A DNA stretch of 64,000 bases, from positions 30,898,222 through 30,962,221 of the forward strand of contig JBBCBC010000019.1 in assembly GCA_037126765.1 (NCBI GenBank), written 5' to 3'. The translations under genes were made by a program, and so were the position numbers. Each line of letters opens with the position of its first letter. The stretch's first letter is position 1. The DNA comes from Stenogyne calaminthoides. Its lineage: Eukaryota > Streptophyta > Magnoliopsida > Lamiales > Lamiaceae. Below the pieces are notes generated by a model. The model was not told where the DNA came from and did not search any database. It saw nothing but the letters and a program-made list of their open reading frames with translations. This document shows, one piece after another, positions 33,812 through 43,698 of the stretch.

Positions 33812-35720
33812 TTTGTTCGACATTTCGCCTGGCCCACCCCCAACTATGAATTTGTCCCTTAGTATAATTCTTGCTTTCTTGAACAAATGTTGTGTAATTT
33901 TTTGTCTTCTTCATTTTTTGCTTCGAACAATTTCTTTTCAGATTTGTGTAATTTTTTTTTTTCTTCTTTTGTTAGAACAACTTCAAAAACCGAATGGTTG
34001 AATTGCATATTGAACTGTTTCGTCTAACCTGATCGTTGAGGATGAATTTTGTTGTTGATGAATGATTGATACTTGTGTTGCTTGATGTTTGTTTTGTTGC
34101 TTTCTAGTTTATGCCTCTTTTCTTTCCGGGAATTAATTGAACATTGTGTTTGCTATGCCCGCCTCTCGACTTCTTTTTTCGCTTTTTGATTATCTTATTG
34201 ATGTTGCAATCGGTTGATCGTCTTATTTAGGTGCGACCAGATGGGTTAACTTTATGAACCCCCCCTTTCTTGGTTTGCGATCGTCTTATTTAGGCCCGAT
34301 CACTTCGTACTAGGGCCGTCTTTATTTAGTCTGCGACCGCGACTCATCACCCGCTTTTTTTCTACGGCATCTGTAAGACTGAAGTCGTCTTTTGCATCGC
34401 GTACCCATTACTCGCTTTTTGCTGCGGGAATCAGAGTACGAACTCATTCGTTAGATGAACATAAACTTGGGCTTGTTCGTCTTTGTTCGGGTCGTCCGAC
34501 TTAGGTGCGACCTCAAATAGGCTTCAACTAGAAAATCTTAACAAACAAAAATATTTTTGCAACACATTGCATTCTATTACAACCTTTACATTTGAAGAAG
34601 ACTATTTATTACACAACTATAGACATCAGACTATGGTTTTGAATTCAAATCTTGTCTTGAGTAGACACGAACTGGCCTCACCTTGTCCGCAGAATTGATG
34701 TTGACAAGTATGTGGCGCATCATCATGTCTACCCTTCTTTAGTAACATGCTCAAGCAGCAGCAGCAGCATAAGCTTTTGTCCCTCCTGGACAAGTTGTGA
34801 TTACGCGGCGTACCGCGACATGAGCATGTGGCGAGCACGCCTGCTCGCCTATATCAGGCGCGATCAAAATCTCAGCTCGCACCATTATGTCCCCTTCAGT
34901 AGATGCCTGAGCATCAGCATCCGCATGTTGCTTCGAGAGGACACCACGACATCCCTCTCCTTCGGAGGAGATTTTGGGGATGCATAGGGGACTAATGATT
35001 TAATATTGCATAAGCAGTGAGTAACGTGGAGTGGCAACCATGACTCTACCGAGTATCTTGAGTCCGTAACGAGTGTCAACTCGCGTTCTGGAGTGTCATG
35101 GCGGGGGGGTATAAAACTCGTGATTAGATAGGATGCTCGATTCAGCAGAATGATAGCTGAATCGAGTGTTGGATTCTTCTTCGTCTGGAGGCATACTGAA
35201 CCCACTTTCTTCTGATAACTGTAGTATTTTTTTTTTCTTTTTCATCTATTTTTTCTTTGCTTTCTTCATTCTTCAGCTATCAATATGCCTCTATTTATAG
35301 TACTATCCCAAGCTGGTGCTGGCATAGCTAGTTGGTGTTGGCCTTCTTGCTTTAACTCCTCCTTTTGACATTTGTCCGCTTTGAATCCTTCTTTTGACAT
35401 CTGTTCGGATTTTTTGTCAGCTCTTATTCAAGGATTGACACGTTCCTTTTTTGGTTGCCACCATTTCTCGACTTGTTTTGACACGTATCTTCTATCTTTC
35501 AATAGTGTTGGCGGCGATTCTTCTAGAAGATTTATGTCGAACATAATGTGTTCTTCTTTCAAGATTGTCCCTTTCGTCTTACCGAATGGCCGATTATGTT
35601 CGCCATTTGTGCTCGTTAAACTACGTGGCGATTATGTTCGCCAATCGTTCGCTTCATTTGTGTGGCTGATTTTGTTCGGCCAGTTATGCTCGCCATTACT
35701 GATAATATTTTTTCAAATTT
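33812..35720. other. Non-coding spacer of the Tat element with short repeats
   Basis: 34.2-34.5 kb repeats words such as ATCGTCTTATTTAGG and GTGCGACC several times. An AGCAGCAGCAGCAGCAT run is at 34753. 35.58-35.70 kb repeats TTCGCCA-type words. The open frames seen here on both strands have no recognisable content. Confidence 0.55.
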
Positions 35721-37097
35721 GATGCATTCCACGAGGTAGGACAATGGGACTCCATTGTGTCTTCCAAATCATATGCCCCATTTAAAAGTCGTTCTCTAAC
35801 TCTGAATGGACCTTCCCATGCTCGGCCGAACACACCACTTGATACCCCGTTGCTCGTCTTAGAACCAGCTCGCCCACGTTGAACCTGCGTGTTCGGACTT
35901 TGGAGTTATAGAACTTTTGTGATCTCTTTTTGTACATGGCATTCTTGAAATCAGCCTCCGCCCTTCTTTCTTCTAAAGAAGTTGCGACTGTATGGCTTTG
36001 GTCATTGATGTGCTCTCAAAAGTCATTGTCCGATAACTCGGAATCTTGATTTTGTGGGTATAACAAAACTTCCACACCAAATGCCAGGCTTAACGGGTTT
36101 CCAGATTGATGTTCGAAAGTTGTTCGATAGGCCCATAATATTTACGGCAACTCTTCCATCCATCCTCCTGGAATTATCAAGTCGGCCTTAAGGGTATGCT
36201 TGATAATTTTATTAACGGCTTCAACTTGTCCGTTTGACTAGGGATAATACGGAGTTGAGTAATGCTTTTTTATGCCCCAACGAGCACAATTTTGTCGGAA
36301 TTCACTTCCATCGAACTGTCTGCCGTTATCCGTGACTAATGATTGGGGAAGCCCAAAACGATAAATGATATTTTTCCAAACAAAGTTCCACATTCTTTGT
36401 TCGGTGATTTTGACAATGGCTTCGGCTTCCGCCCATTTAGTATAGTAATCAACGGCAACCACAACATATTTTACTCCCGACGTACCAGTAGGAAATGGGC
36501 CGATCAAATCGATCACCCATTTAGCAAATGGCCATGGGCTATAAACTAACACTAATTCTTCAGGTGGGCTATGAATAAGTGGGCATGTACCTGACACTTG
36601 TGGCACGCGCGAGCATAAGCGAGCGAATCTTTTTTTAGGGTTGGCCAGTAATAACCTTGTCTGATTATTTTATGTGCCAGGACGAGCCCACCTGTATGGT
36701 TTCCGCATACTCCATCATGGATTTGCTCCATAATTACATGACCCTCTTCAGGAGTAATACACTTCAATAGTGGAAGTGAGAAACTTTTTTTGTACAAATG
36801 CTCGTCTAAGCTAGTATAACGAGCTGATTGTAATCTGAGGCGAGTAGCTTGTGCCTTATTCTCAGGGAGAAGTCCCTTTTGTAAGTAACTCAAGATTGGA
36901 GTCATCCAGGTTTCCTGTTCGCCTGTCACATGGGAGACCATAATTCTGGGAATTGATGGCGAACAAGTTGTGACGACCACAATGTCCGTTGTGTTCGTCA
37001 CCCCTTCCGCTGTTGCTAGGCGTGCCAAGGCATCATCGAAAGAATTACCCAATCGTGGTAATTGTTCTATGAAAACTTGTTCAAATTGCTCAAGCAA
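35721..37097 (-). pseudogene. Tat integrase remnant
   Basis: The N-terminal zinc region (36552-37097) shows HDGVCGNHTGG and CHKCQ, an HHCC finger. A shift near 36600 leads into the catalytic core (36238-36606): VIDLIGPFP, then VTDNGRQFDGSEF and HYSTPYYP. An in-frame TAG at 36238-36240 replaces the Gln normally found in YYPQSNGQVE. The same frame then continues SNGQVEAVNKIIK. It would insert element DNA into the host genome if intact. Confidence 0.88.
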
Positions 37098-37105
37098 CCT
37101 CTTTG

Positions 37106-37465
37106 CTAGTTGCTGATATTGTGTGCCATATGTTCGCCTCGGGCCTCGTACTCGCCTGTTACTTGGTAAACGATTATCTGAGAATCGTTGTAAATCATCA
37201 GCCTTTGAATTCCCATTGTCATAGCCATCTGTAGTCCAGCGATCAAAGCCTCGTACTCGGCCTCATTATTTGTGGCTGGGAAATCAAAACGGATGGCTGT
37301 TGTGAAAGTTTGTCGGGTTGGGCTGATGAGAACTACGCCTGCTTCGGCTCTTGAACTTGTTGATGATCCATCAACATACATATGCCATGGTTGTTCGATA
37401 GCTTTTTTAGGCATTTGTGGATATGTTAACTCGACCATGAAATCGGCCATAGCTTGGCCCTTCAT
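37106..37465 (-). pseudogene. Second (archaeal-type) RNase H of the Tat element
   Basis: WHMYVDGSSTSSRAEAGVVL contains the first catalytic Asp. NNEAEYEALIAGLQMAM holds the catalytic Glu, and YNDSQIIVYQVTGEYEA the second Asp. The pattern is distinct from the retroviral-type RNase H next door and is typical of the extra domain in the plant Tat lineage. Confidence 0.85.
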
Positions 37466-37536
37466 TGTTGTTTCGGGCGTAACATAATGCCAAATTGTAA
37501 TCTAATTCCACCGCCCACTCGAGTAATCGCCTGCGA

Positions 37537-37848
37537 TTATCCGGGTCGGTGGAGGACTTGTCGCAATGAGAATGTGGTCAGTACCTCAACTGAGTGATCG
37601 AAAAAGTATGGTCGTAATTTTCGAACACTCATTACGAGAGCATATGCAAGCTTTTCAAGTGGAGGGTACCGGAGCTCAGCTTCTTTGAGCACTTGGCTTA
37701 CATAGTAAACGGGCAGGTGTGTTGTCCCTTCGCCGACGTCAAGCACAACGCTTAATTGCATGTTCGGATGCAGCAAGAAGATACGAGATAGAGTTGTTAC
37801 TTTGGGACATGCTTAGGCAAAGGTCGAAAGTATCTGCAAGGTCTCGCT
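37537..37848 (-). pseudogene. First (retroviral-type) RNase H of the Tat element
   Basis: VYYVSQVLKEAELRYPPLEK, then LAYALVMSVRKLRPYFFDH is the usual RNase H fused to Ty3/gypsy RT. The junction with RT (37776-37849) is out of frame. Confidence 0.85.
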
Positions 37849-38799
37849 TCAATGATTCGAATGCATTTTGGCAAATTTTCTGTCCATTTGGAATTTCCCT
37901 TTCTTTAATGCATCAAAGAAAGGTTTGCATTTGTCCCCAGTTCGTGATATAAACCGGCTTACGGAAGCTAAACATCCGGTTAACTTTTGGACCTCTTTCA
38001 CACTCCTGGGGGCCTGCATATCGAGCATGGATTGAATCTTTGATGGGTTCGCTTCGATCCCCCGTTGATTGACCATATGTCCGAGGAATTTTCCTGAGTG
38101 AACCCCAAAGCTGCATTTCTTTGGATTTAGCTTCATGTTGTACTCCCTGAGTATATCAAACGTTTGTGCGAGGTGGGTGATGTGGTCTTCCTTGTGTTCG
38201 CTTTTTACCACAATATCATCAATATATACCTCAATTGTTCGGTCGATGTGTTCGTCGAACATTTTGTTCACCAAACGTTGATATGTTGCCCCGGCATTCT
38301 TTAATCCGAATGATATGCGTTGCCAATAGTACATATTCTTTTCACTGCAGAATGCCGTATTCTTTTGATCGTCCGGATGCATGGGTATTTGGTGATAACC
38401 AGCAAATGTATCCATGAAAGTCATGAGCTCATGGCCTACTGTATTATCAACCAAATAATCGATATGAAGCATCGGGAAGTTATCTTTCGGGCATGCCTTG
38501 TTTAAATCAGTGAAATCAATACATAGTCTCCAAGACCCATTAGACTTGCGGACGAGCACAGGGTTCGCAAGCCATCTTGGGCATTTTACATCTCGAATCA
38601 ACTTATTATCGAGCAACTTTTTTATTTCACTATTCATGGCCGCATATTTCTCCGGACTGAACTTTATGCGCTTCTGGATAACTGGAGTTTGTGTTGGATC
38701 AAGGTTGAGGGAGTGGCATGCATGTTTTGGATCAATGCCAACCATGTCCTCGTGCGACCAGGCGAACACATCCAAGTTTGCTTGAAGATAAGCAATCAT
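37849..38799 (-). pseudogene. Tat reverse transcriptase
   Basis: A 316-codon open frame. Motifs in order: DKLIRDV-type start (LLDNKLIRDVKCPRWLANP), WRLCIDFTDLNKACPKD, FMDTFAGYHQIPMHPDDQ, ISFGLKNAGATYQRLVN and the catalytic EVYIDDIVVKS, then GFLGH-type KFLGHMVNQRGIEANP. The frame is intact across the whole RT core. Only a TGA at 38806-38808 separates it from the protease frame. Confidence 0.9.
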
Positions 38800-38805
38800 T
38801 TGTGT

Positions 38806-40100
38806 TCATATTGGTTTAGGTAATTCCGAACCAATGAACACTTCTAACTCAGGTCTGTTCGGGTCGATATTGATAGGCTCCAGTTGTTCGATAGGAGTTG
38901 CTTGCTTTCTTTTTTGTTTCCATCGAGGATCTTGGATCGACCCCTGGTGTTCGTCATCAACCTCCATAGGTTCGAAACCTATGCGAGGTTCTAGGTCCGA
39001 TAGGTAGCTTGGCGGATCAATATTCATTAGATCTGGGAGATCTGGGACATGAGTCACCATCCCGGATTCTGTGTTCGCGGGTTCTGTGTTCGCACAGGGA
39101 GGTGTGCTCGTCAAACTTGTGCTAGTCAAAGGACATTTTGGCAGCGTATTTGCCTGTTGGCTTGACTCACCGATCTCCCATGTTTGCTCCATCATGTTAA
39201 CGATATTTTGTTTTTCTGGTGCACATGATAGCAAACAATCTCGAGCTTTTTTCTGATCTCCTTTTACGTTACTCGTTCCATCTTGTGTTGGAAATTTGAC
39301 ACAATAATAATAAGTAGAACAGGCCGCTTTAAATTCCTGAATAAACGGGCGACCTAGGAACCCGTTATAAGTTGATGGAGCATCAACGATTACAAAATCT
39401 AGCATTCTAGTTCGTCGGATCTCCGGATTTAGGGTTGATTCTAACTCGACTCCTAAACTAATCATACCATAGGGTCGGGTTACAGATTCCCCGAAACCCA
39501 TAATGGTGTGATCACATGGTTCAATATAACTGCTCAAGTCCCCAACTTGATTTTCCATTTGGTGCAGAGTGTTGACAAACAAAATGTTCGCATATGCTCC
39601 GGTATCGACCAGGAGGCGGTGCACCTTCAACCCGAGGAGACGAGCACTGATGGTTAAGGAGTCATTGTGGGGGGTGATTATACCATCGAGATCGTCTTCT
39701 AAAAACATGATTTGGTGAGAGGGTGGCGTGCTAGCTGATGTGCTCGCCACCTTCACCTGATGGATGCTTTGCATGGCACGCATCTCCATCTTCTTTCGTC
39801 TGTTCGATAATGTTGGTGCCTGATAACATCCACCCACTGGACCATATTCAGGACGTATCATGTGGATCTCTTGACTTTCTCGACCTCTACCCACAGTAGG
39901 AGGCCCTCTTTTGGGTAATTCAGACCTCTTATGTGATTCTTCGGGATCACTGTCAGATGTTTGTTCGACTTTACGCTTACCCCTTCGATCTTCTGTTTTT
40001 TCTGTTCGGGAGCCTCTGCTCGCTGGCTTTTTTAGGAACTGGGTAAGACGATTATCTTCGTATAGCTTCCAAAGTTGTCGAAGTAAATCGCGACAATCTT
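38806..40100 (-). pseudogene. End of gag and protease of the Tat element
   Basis: Near 40100 the frame enters with TEDCRDLLRQLWKLYEDNRL, the C-terminal end of gag. It continues basic (RRGKRKVEQ) and reaches the aspartic protease site HRLLVDTGAYANIL, with downstream NGFLGRPFIQEFKA. The frame then runs to TGA at 38806-38808. All of gag upstream of TEDC is missing, including the capsid part. Confidence 0.85.
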
Positions 40101-41248
40101 CTGTGAAAACTCACAAACAAAACATGTACGTGTAAAATAAACTATAAATAAGAAGATTCTGTTGACCCAGTTCGTCAAGAAATGACTACTCTGGGGGCAT
40201 ACCAAGCCAGGGATGTAGTATTGCGAGTTTTACACGTACAATATATGATACATCTCATGAAGATGAATCGCTATTAATAAAGATGATTTGGAGAGTTGGT
40301 ATAAGAGCGCTAGGGTTTTTGTGTGCATGGATGATCTCTCGAATTTTTTGTGAACCTTACCCCTCTGGGAAATTTCTGAACCTTTCTCTTGTTGTTTTTT
40401 CTTCTTTTTATATTACTTTGACAAACATGAGTTGGTTTGACAAGCATGAGCTGGAGACTTCGGGCCATGCAAGAACTCATGTGATGCTACCATGTTTCCA
40501 ACTTCGTCTTCTAAATTGATCTTTGCATTTGCTTGTTTATAAGGCACTCTTTTGGTCGTCCAAATCAATCTTTTGTTCGGTTGACTGCTTTGTTCTCCCC
40601 ATTAAACCATATCAATTTTATGTCGAAATATTGTTCTTATTGAGCATACTGACCCCTCAAGTTGTCTGAGCCTTCAGGATGTCTGAGCCCTCAGGATGTC
40701 TGAGCATCGAGCATACTGACCCCTCAGGTTGTCTGAGCATCGAGCACACTGACTTTTTCAGGTTGTCTGAACCCTCAGGATGTCTGAGCCTTCAGGATAT
40801 CTGAATACCGAGCATACTAACCCTTCGGGATATCTGAGCATTCAGGATATCTGAGTACCGAGAATACTGACCCTTTGGGATATTTGAGCATTCAGGTTGT
40901 CTGAGTCCTTAGACTTATCTGAGTCCTCAGATTTGTCTGAGCCCTCAGGTTTGTCTGAGTCCTCAGATCATTTAACTCATCTTATCTGATTCCTTTTTTC
41001 CTGATCTGATCGGTTTGACTGGTCAGATCAACATCTTTTCAGGTTCATTTTGCTTGGTTAGTTCTGGCGAACATACTTCATAGGCGAGTATGTTCGCTTG
41101 GTTGACAAGTGGCGAGCTGGTCAAACAAACTTGTTTGGTCGGCGAGCGACGAGCACACTTGTCCATCGGGCATGATTATTTTAATAAATATTACACGTGT
41201 CTCTCTTACGTGTTCGATTAATGCTGAATAATTATATCGAACACAACA
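40093..41248 (-). repeat. 5' LTR of the Tat element, truncated at its inner end
   Basis: Pairs with 29370-30515. The inner 45 bases of the LTR (present at 29325-29369) are absent; instead gag sequence follows directly. 40.65-40.98 kb is made of about 20-bp repeats of the type TCTGAGCCCTCAGGATG and TCTGAGTCCTCAGATTTG. Confidence 0.85.
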
Positions 41249-41253
41249 ATAGA
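41249..41253. repeat. Target site duplication ATAGA (right)
   Basis: Partner of 29320-29324. Confidence 0.8.
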
Positions 41254-41831
41254 TATGTACAAAATGACTATAATGCTCTTATAATGCCCTCATATAAATA
41301 AGTATCAAATTATATTTTATTTACATAATTAATCCATAAACCCTAAAAACATTTGTTTCTTGAAATTAATGCTCACAAACTCTTTCAAGTTTTTGATCCA
41401 ATATTTTATTTCAATCGTCATTGTTATGGAACATGAAAATTCAAAGGAGAACATCAATGCAAGTGTTTTTATGTCTTTTTTTTCTCTATTTTTTGATTGA
41501 TTTTTTAGGCAAAAAATTTGGTTTTTTTGGGTCTAGTTGCATCACTATTCGGTCAAAATCGTGACTGAACGTAGGCGAGTCATTTCGGTGTAAACAATCG
41601 TGCAAAAAAAATGAATGAGTAGTGTTCGGTCCTAGGGGCCGAACGGTAACGAATCCGTGCATGACTATTTGGATGAACATCAGTGAAGCAATGCATAGCT
41701 CTCTGGGCGAACATACATGAATTTGTGCATGACCATCCGGACTAACATACATGAATTCGTGCATTGTACATGAGTTCACCTTCGATTTTGATTTTTGAAG
41801 AATCAAAGTGGAAGATTTTTTTTTTACTTTA
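41254..41831. other. Spacer with no supported gene
   Basis: A minus-strand open frame (41486-41848) contains near-repeats (ACATACATGAATT.GTGCATGACCATC units at about 41651-41760) but resembles no protein. Confidence 0.45.
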
Positions 41832-41833
41832 TA

Positions 41834-42365
41834 CTCCCTCCGTCCCATAATTGATTTTCTATTTACTGTGTGCTCGGTTTTTAAGAAAAAATGATAAAGT
41901 GTTGGGGTAGAAAGAGTTGTTTATTAGTATTTTATGTGATAAAGTGATGGGTAGTTGGGGTTAAAAAGAGTTACCCCCTCCGTCCTGATTTTGATTATCC
42001 GCTTTCCATAAATAGTCGTCCTAATTTTGTTTATCCATTTCCAAATAAGGCAATAAAACAACATTCAATACTATTTAATACTATTATTTATCTTCACCAA
42101 ACCCACTTTACACCATTTAATACTATTATTTCCTCCCACCAAACCCACTTTATCCACTTTACACTATTTAATATTATTATCTCCTATTTTTTCTTAATCT
42201 TCGTGCCTACGGTAAATGGATAATAAAAAATAGGACGGGGAATATTTATTAGTAGTATTTTATGTGATAAAGTGATAAAGTAAATATTTTCATTTAAGGA
42301 AAATGACAATTAAGTATGGGACGTTTAAAACAGAAATGTGGAAATCAAATTTGGGATGGAGGGAG
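41834..42365. mobile_element. Stowaway-type MITE (outer element of a nest)
   Basis: Left end CTCCCTCCGTCCCATAATTG and right end AATTTGGGATGGAGGGAG, flanked by TA on both sides (41832-41833 and 42366-42367). It is interrupted by a second MITE. The halves on either side share TTTTATGTGATAAAGTGAT. Confidence 0.8.
41974..42242. mobile_element. Stowaway-type MITE (inner element of a nest)
   Basis: A 269-bp element from CCCCCTCCGTCCTGATTTTG to ATAGGACGGGGAA with TA on both sides. It has the same length and interior (ACTATTTAATACTATTATTT words) as the element at 864-1132. Confidence 0.82.
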
Positions 42366-42367
42366 TA

Positions 42368-43698
42368 TTTTTTGGTTTGAGGGGAGTCAGAGGCACACTG
42401 TTTTGTTTTGAAAGGGAAAAAAGATAAGTGTGATTTTATTTTTAGGAAGAAGAGTGTAATGGTAATGATTTGAGGTGAGTTTAGCAGTATAAATTAATTT
42501 TAAAATTTTAATGGGATGTTTTTAGTAAATGGGGTGTGAATAGAGAATTTTGAGATGTGTTTAGCGGCTCCCTTATCAATATTGTATACAATAATAATTA
42601 AGTGAAATTCAGACCATTTTATAAAAGATAAATTAATAATGCATATGCATGAAGTCAGAGTTTATTAATGTATCAAAGATTAAAATAAGGTATAGCATCT
42701 CGACATAAAGCAGTCCACATATACACGTGACGTGAGGTGACCGCATATGATATGGTTAATGAGCGTTCACTATATATATATATATATATATGCATCCATT
42801 AAATGTTTATGGGAGTAGAATTTTTTTTGGGTGGGAAAAATCTCACCTTTTAAGATAAAATATATCACATCTATTAAAAAATTACTTAAGTAGCAATAAA
42901 TATATAAGTATAATAACATTTATTTGAATAAATTTTTTTATTTAAAAAGACTGTTAAAATGGATTGGAGGGAGTACTAAATTTAAATTCAATTTTAGGAG
43001 CTCGTGAACTAGTGAATCCAAATTCCAAAAATAGCAAAAGGAAGATTAATACAAAAGAGTTTCACATGCACCAGAAACATGTCTCCATTAAATTTTCTGC
43101 TAAGAAGCAAACTAAATATAGCATATGTATGATTCATCCTCTTCTTAAAAAAAATAGTTTATGATATTTTCCTCAAAAAGATATATTATTATTTGTTCTT
43201 TTATATGGTGAACCAGCTACTTAATTTAATTTATTGGAAAGAAATGTTTAACAAACCATGTTGTTTAGGTTCATGGTTAGGTAGAACCTGCAACTGAATT
43301 ATTGAACTTGCCTACAATCAACTGCTAATTACCAGTCCAAAGAAGGAAAACAAAACAAAATAAAGTTGCCATTAAAAACCTTAAATTTATGCATGTGTTG
43401 CCATGATATAAAGTAAAAAAACAGAATCTCAAAATTTCAAGTTTCTAATCCAATCAATTTATACAAAAAAATCTAGAGGCAAAAAACTTGCATGAGACAT
43501 ATCTCATATACTATATTATATGATCTACGAGTTTACGGGGCTCTAGCTCTATTATATTTTAAAAGAAGCATGACCCAAATACCAAGGTGGGGCTCTTGTC
43601 TCTCATAAAAGTCCTCCAATATCTAACATGTACGCATACAATCTGATAAGGTAAAATGTAGAATAAAATTAGGAAAGTAGATTAAGATGATTCATTGC
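42368..43698. other. 3' flank of the kinase gene and AT-rich spacer
   Basis: Contains a (TA)n tract at about 42771-42790 and a stretch (42964-43164) open on the + strand without recognisable content. 43.45-43.7 kb is probably the kinase 3' UTR. Confidence 0.5.

Larger units (their letters stand above)
29325..41248 (-). mobile_element. Ty3/gypsy LTR retrotransposon of the Tat lineage
   Basis: An 11.9-kb element read on the minus strand: truncated 5' LTR (right), end of gag, protease, reverse transcriptase, RNase H, second RNase H, integrase, a long spacer with an opposite-strand gene, then the 3' LTR (left). A second (archaeal-like) RNase H and a gene antisense to gag-pol near the 3' LTR are known traits of plant Tat elements such as Grande and Retand. 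The coding regions carry stops and shifts, and most of gag is missing, so it is not autonomous. The ATAGA duplication at both ends shows it arrived as one insertion. Confidence 0.9.
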
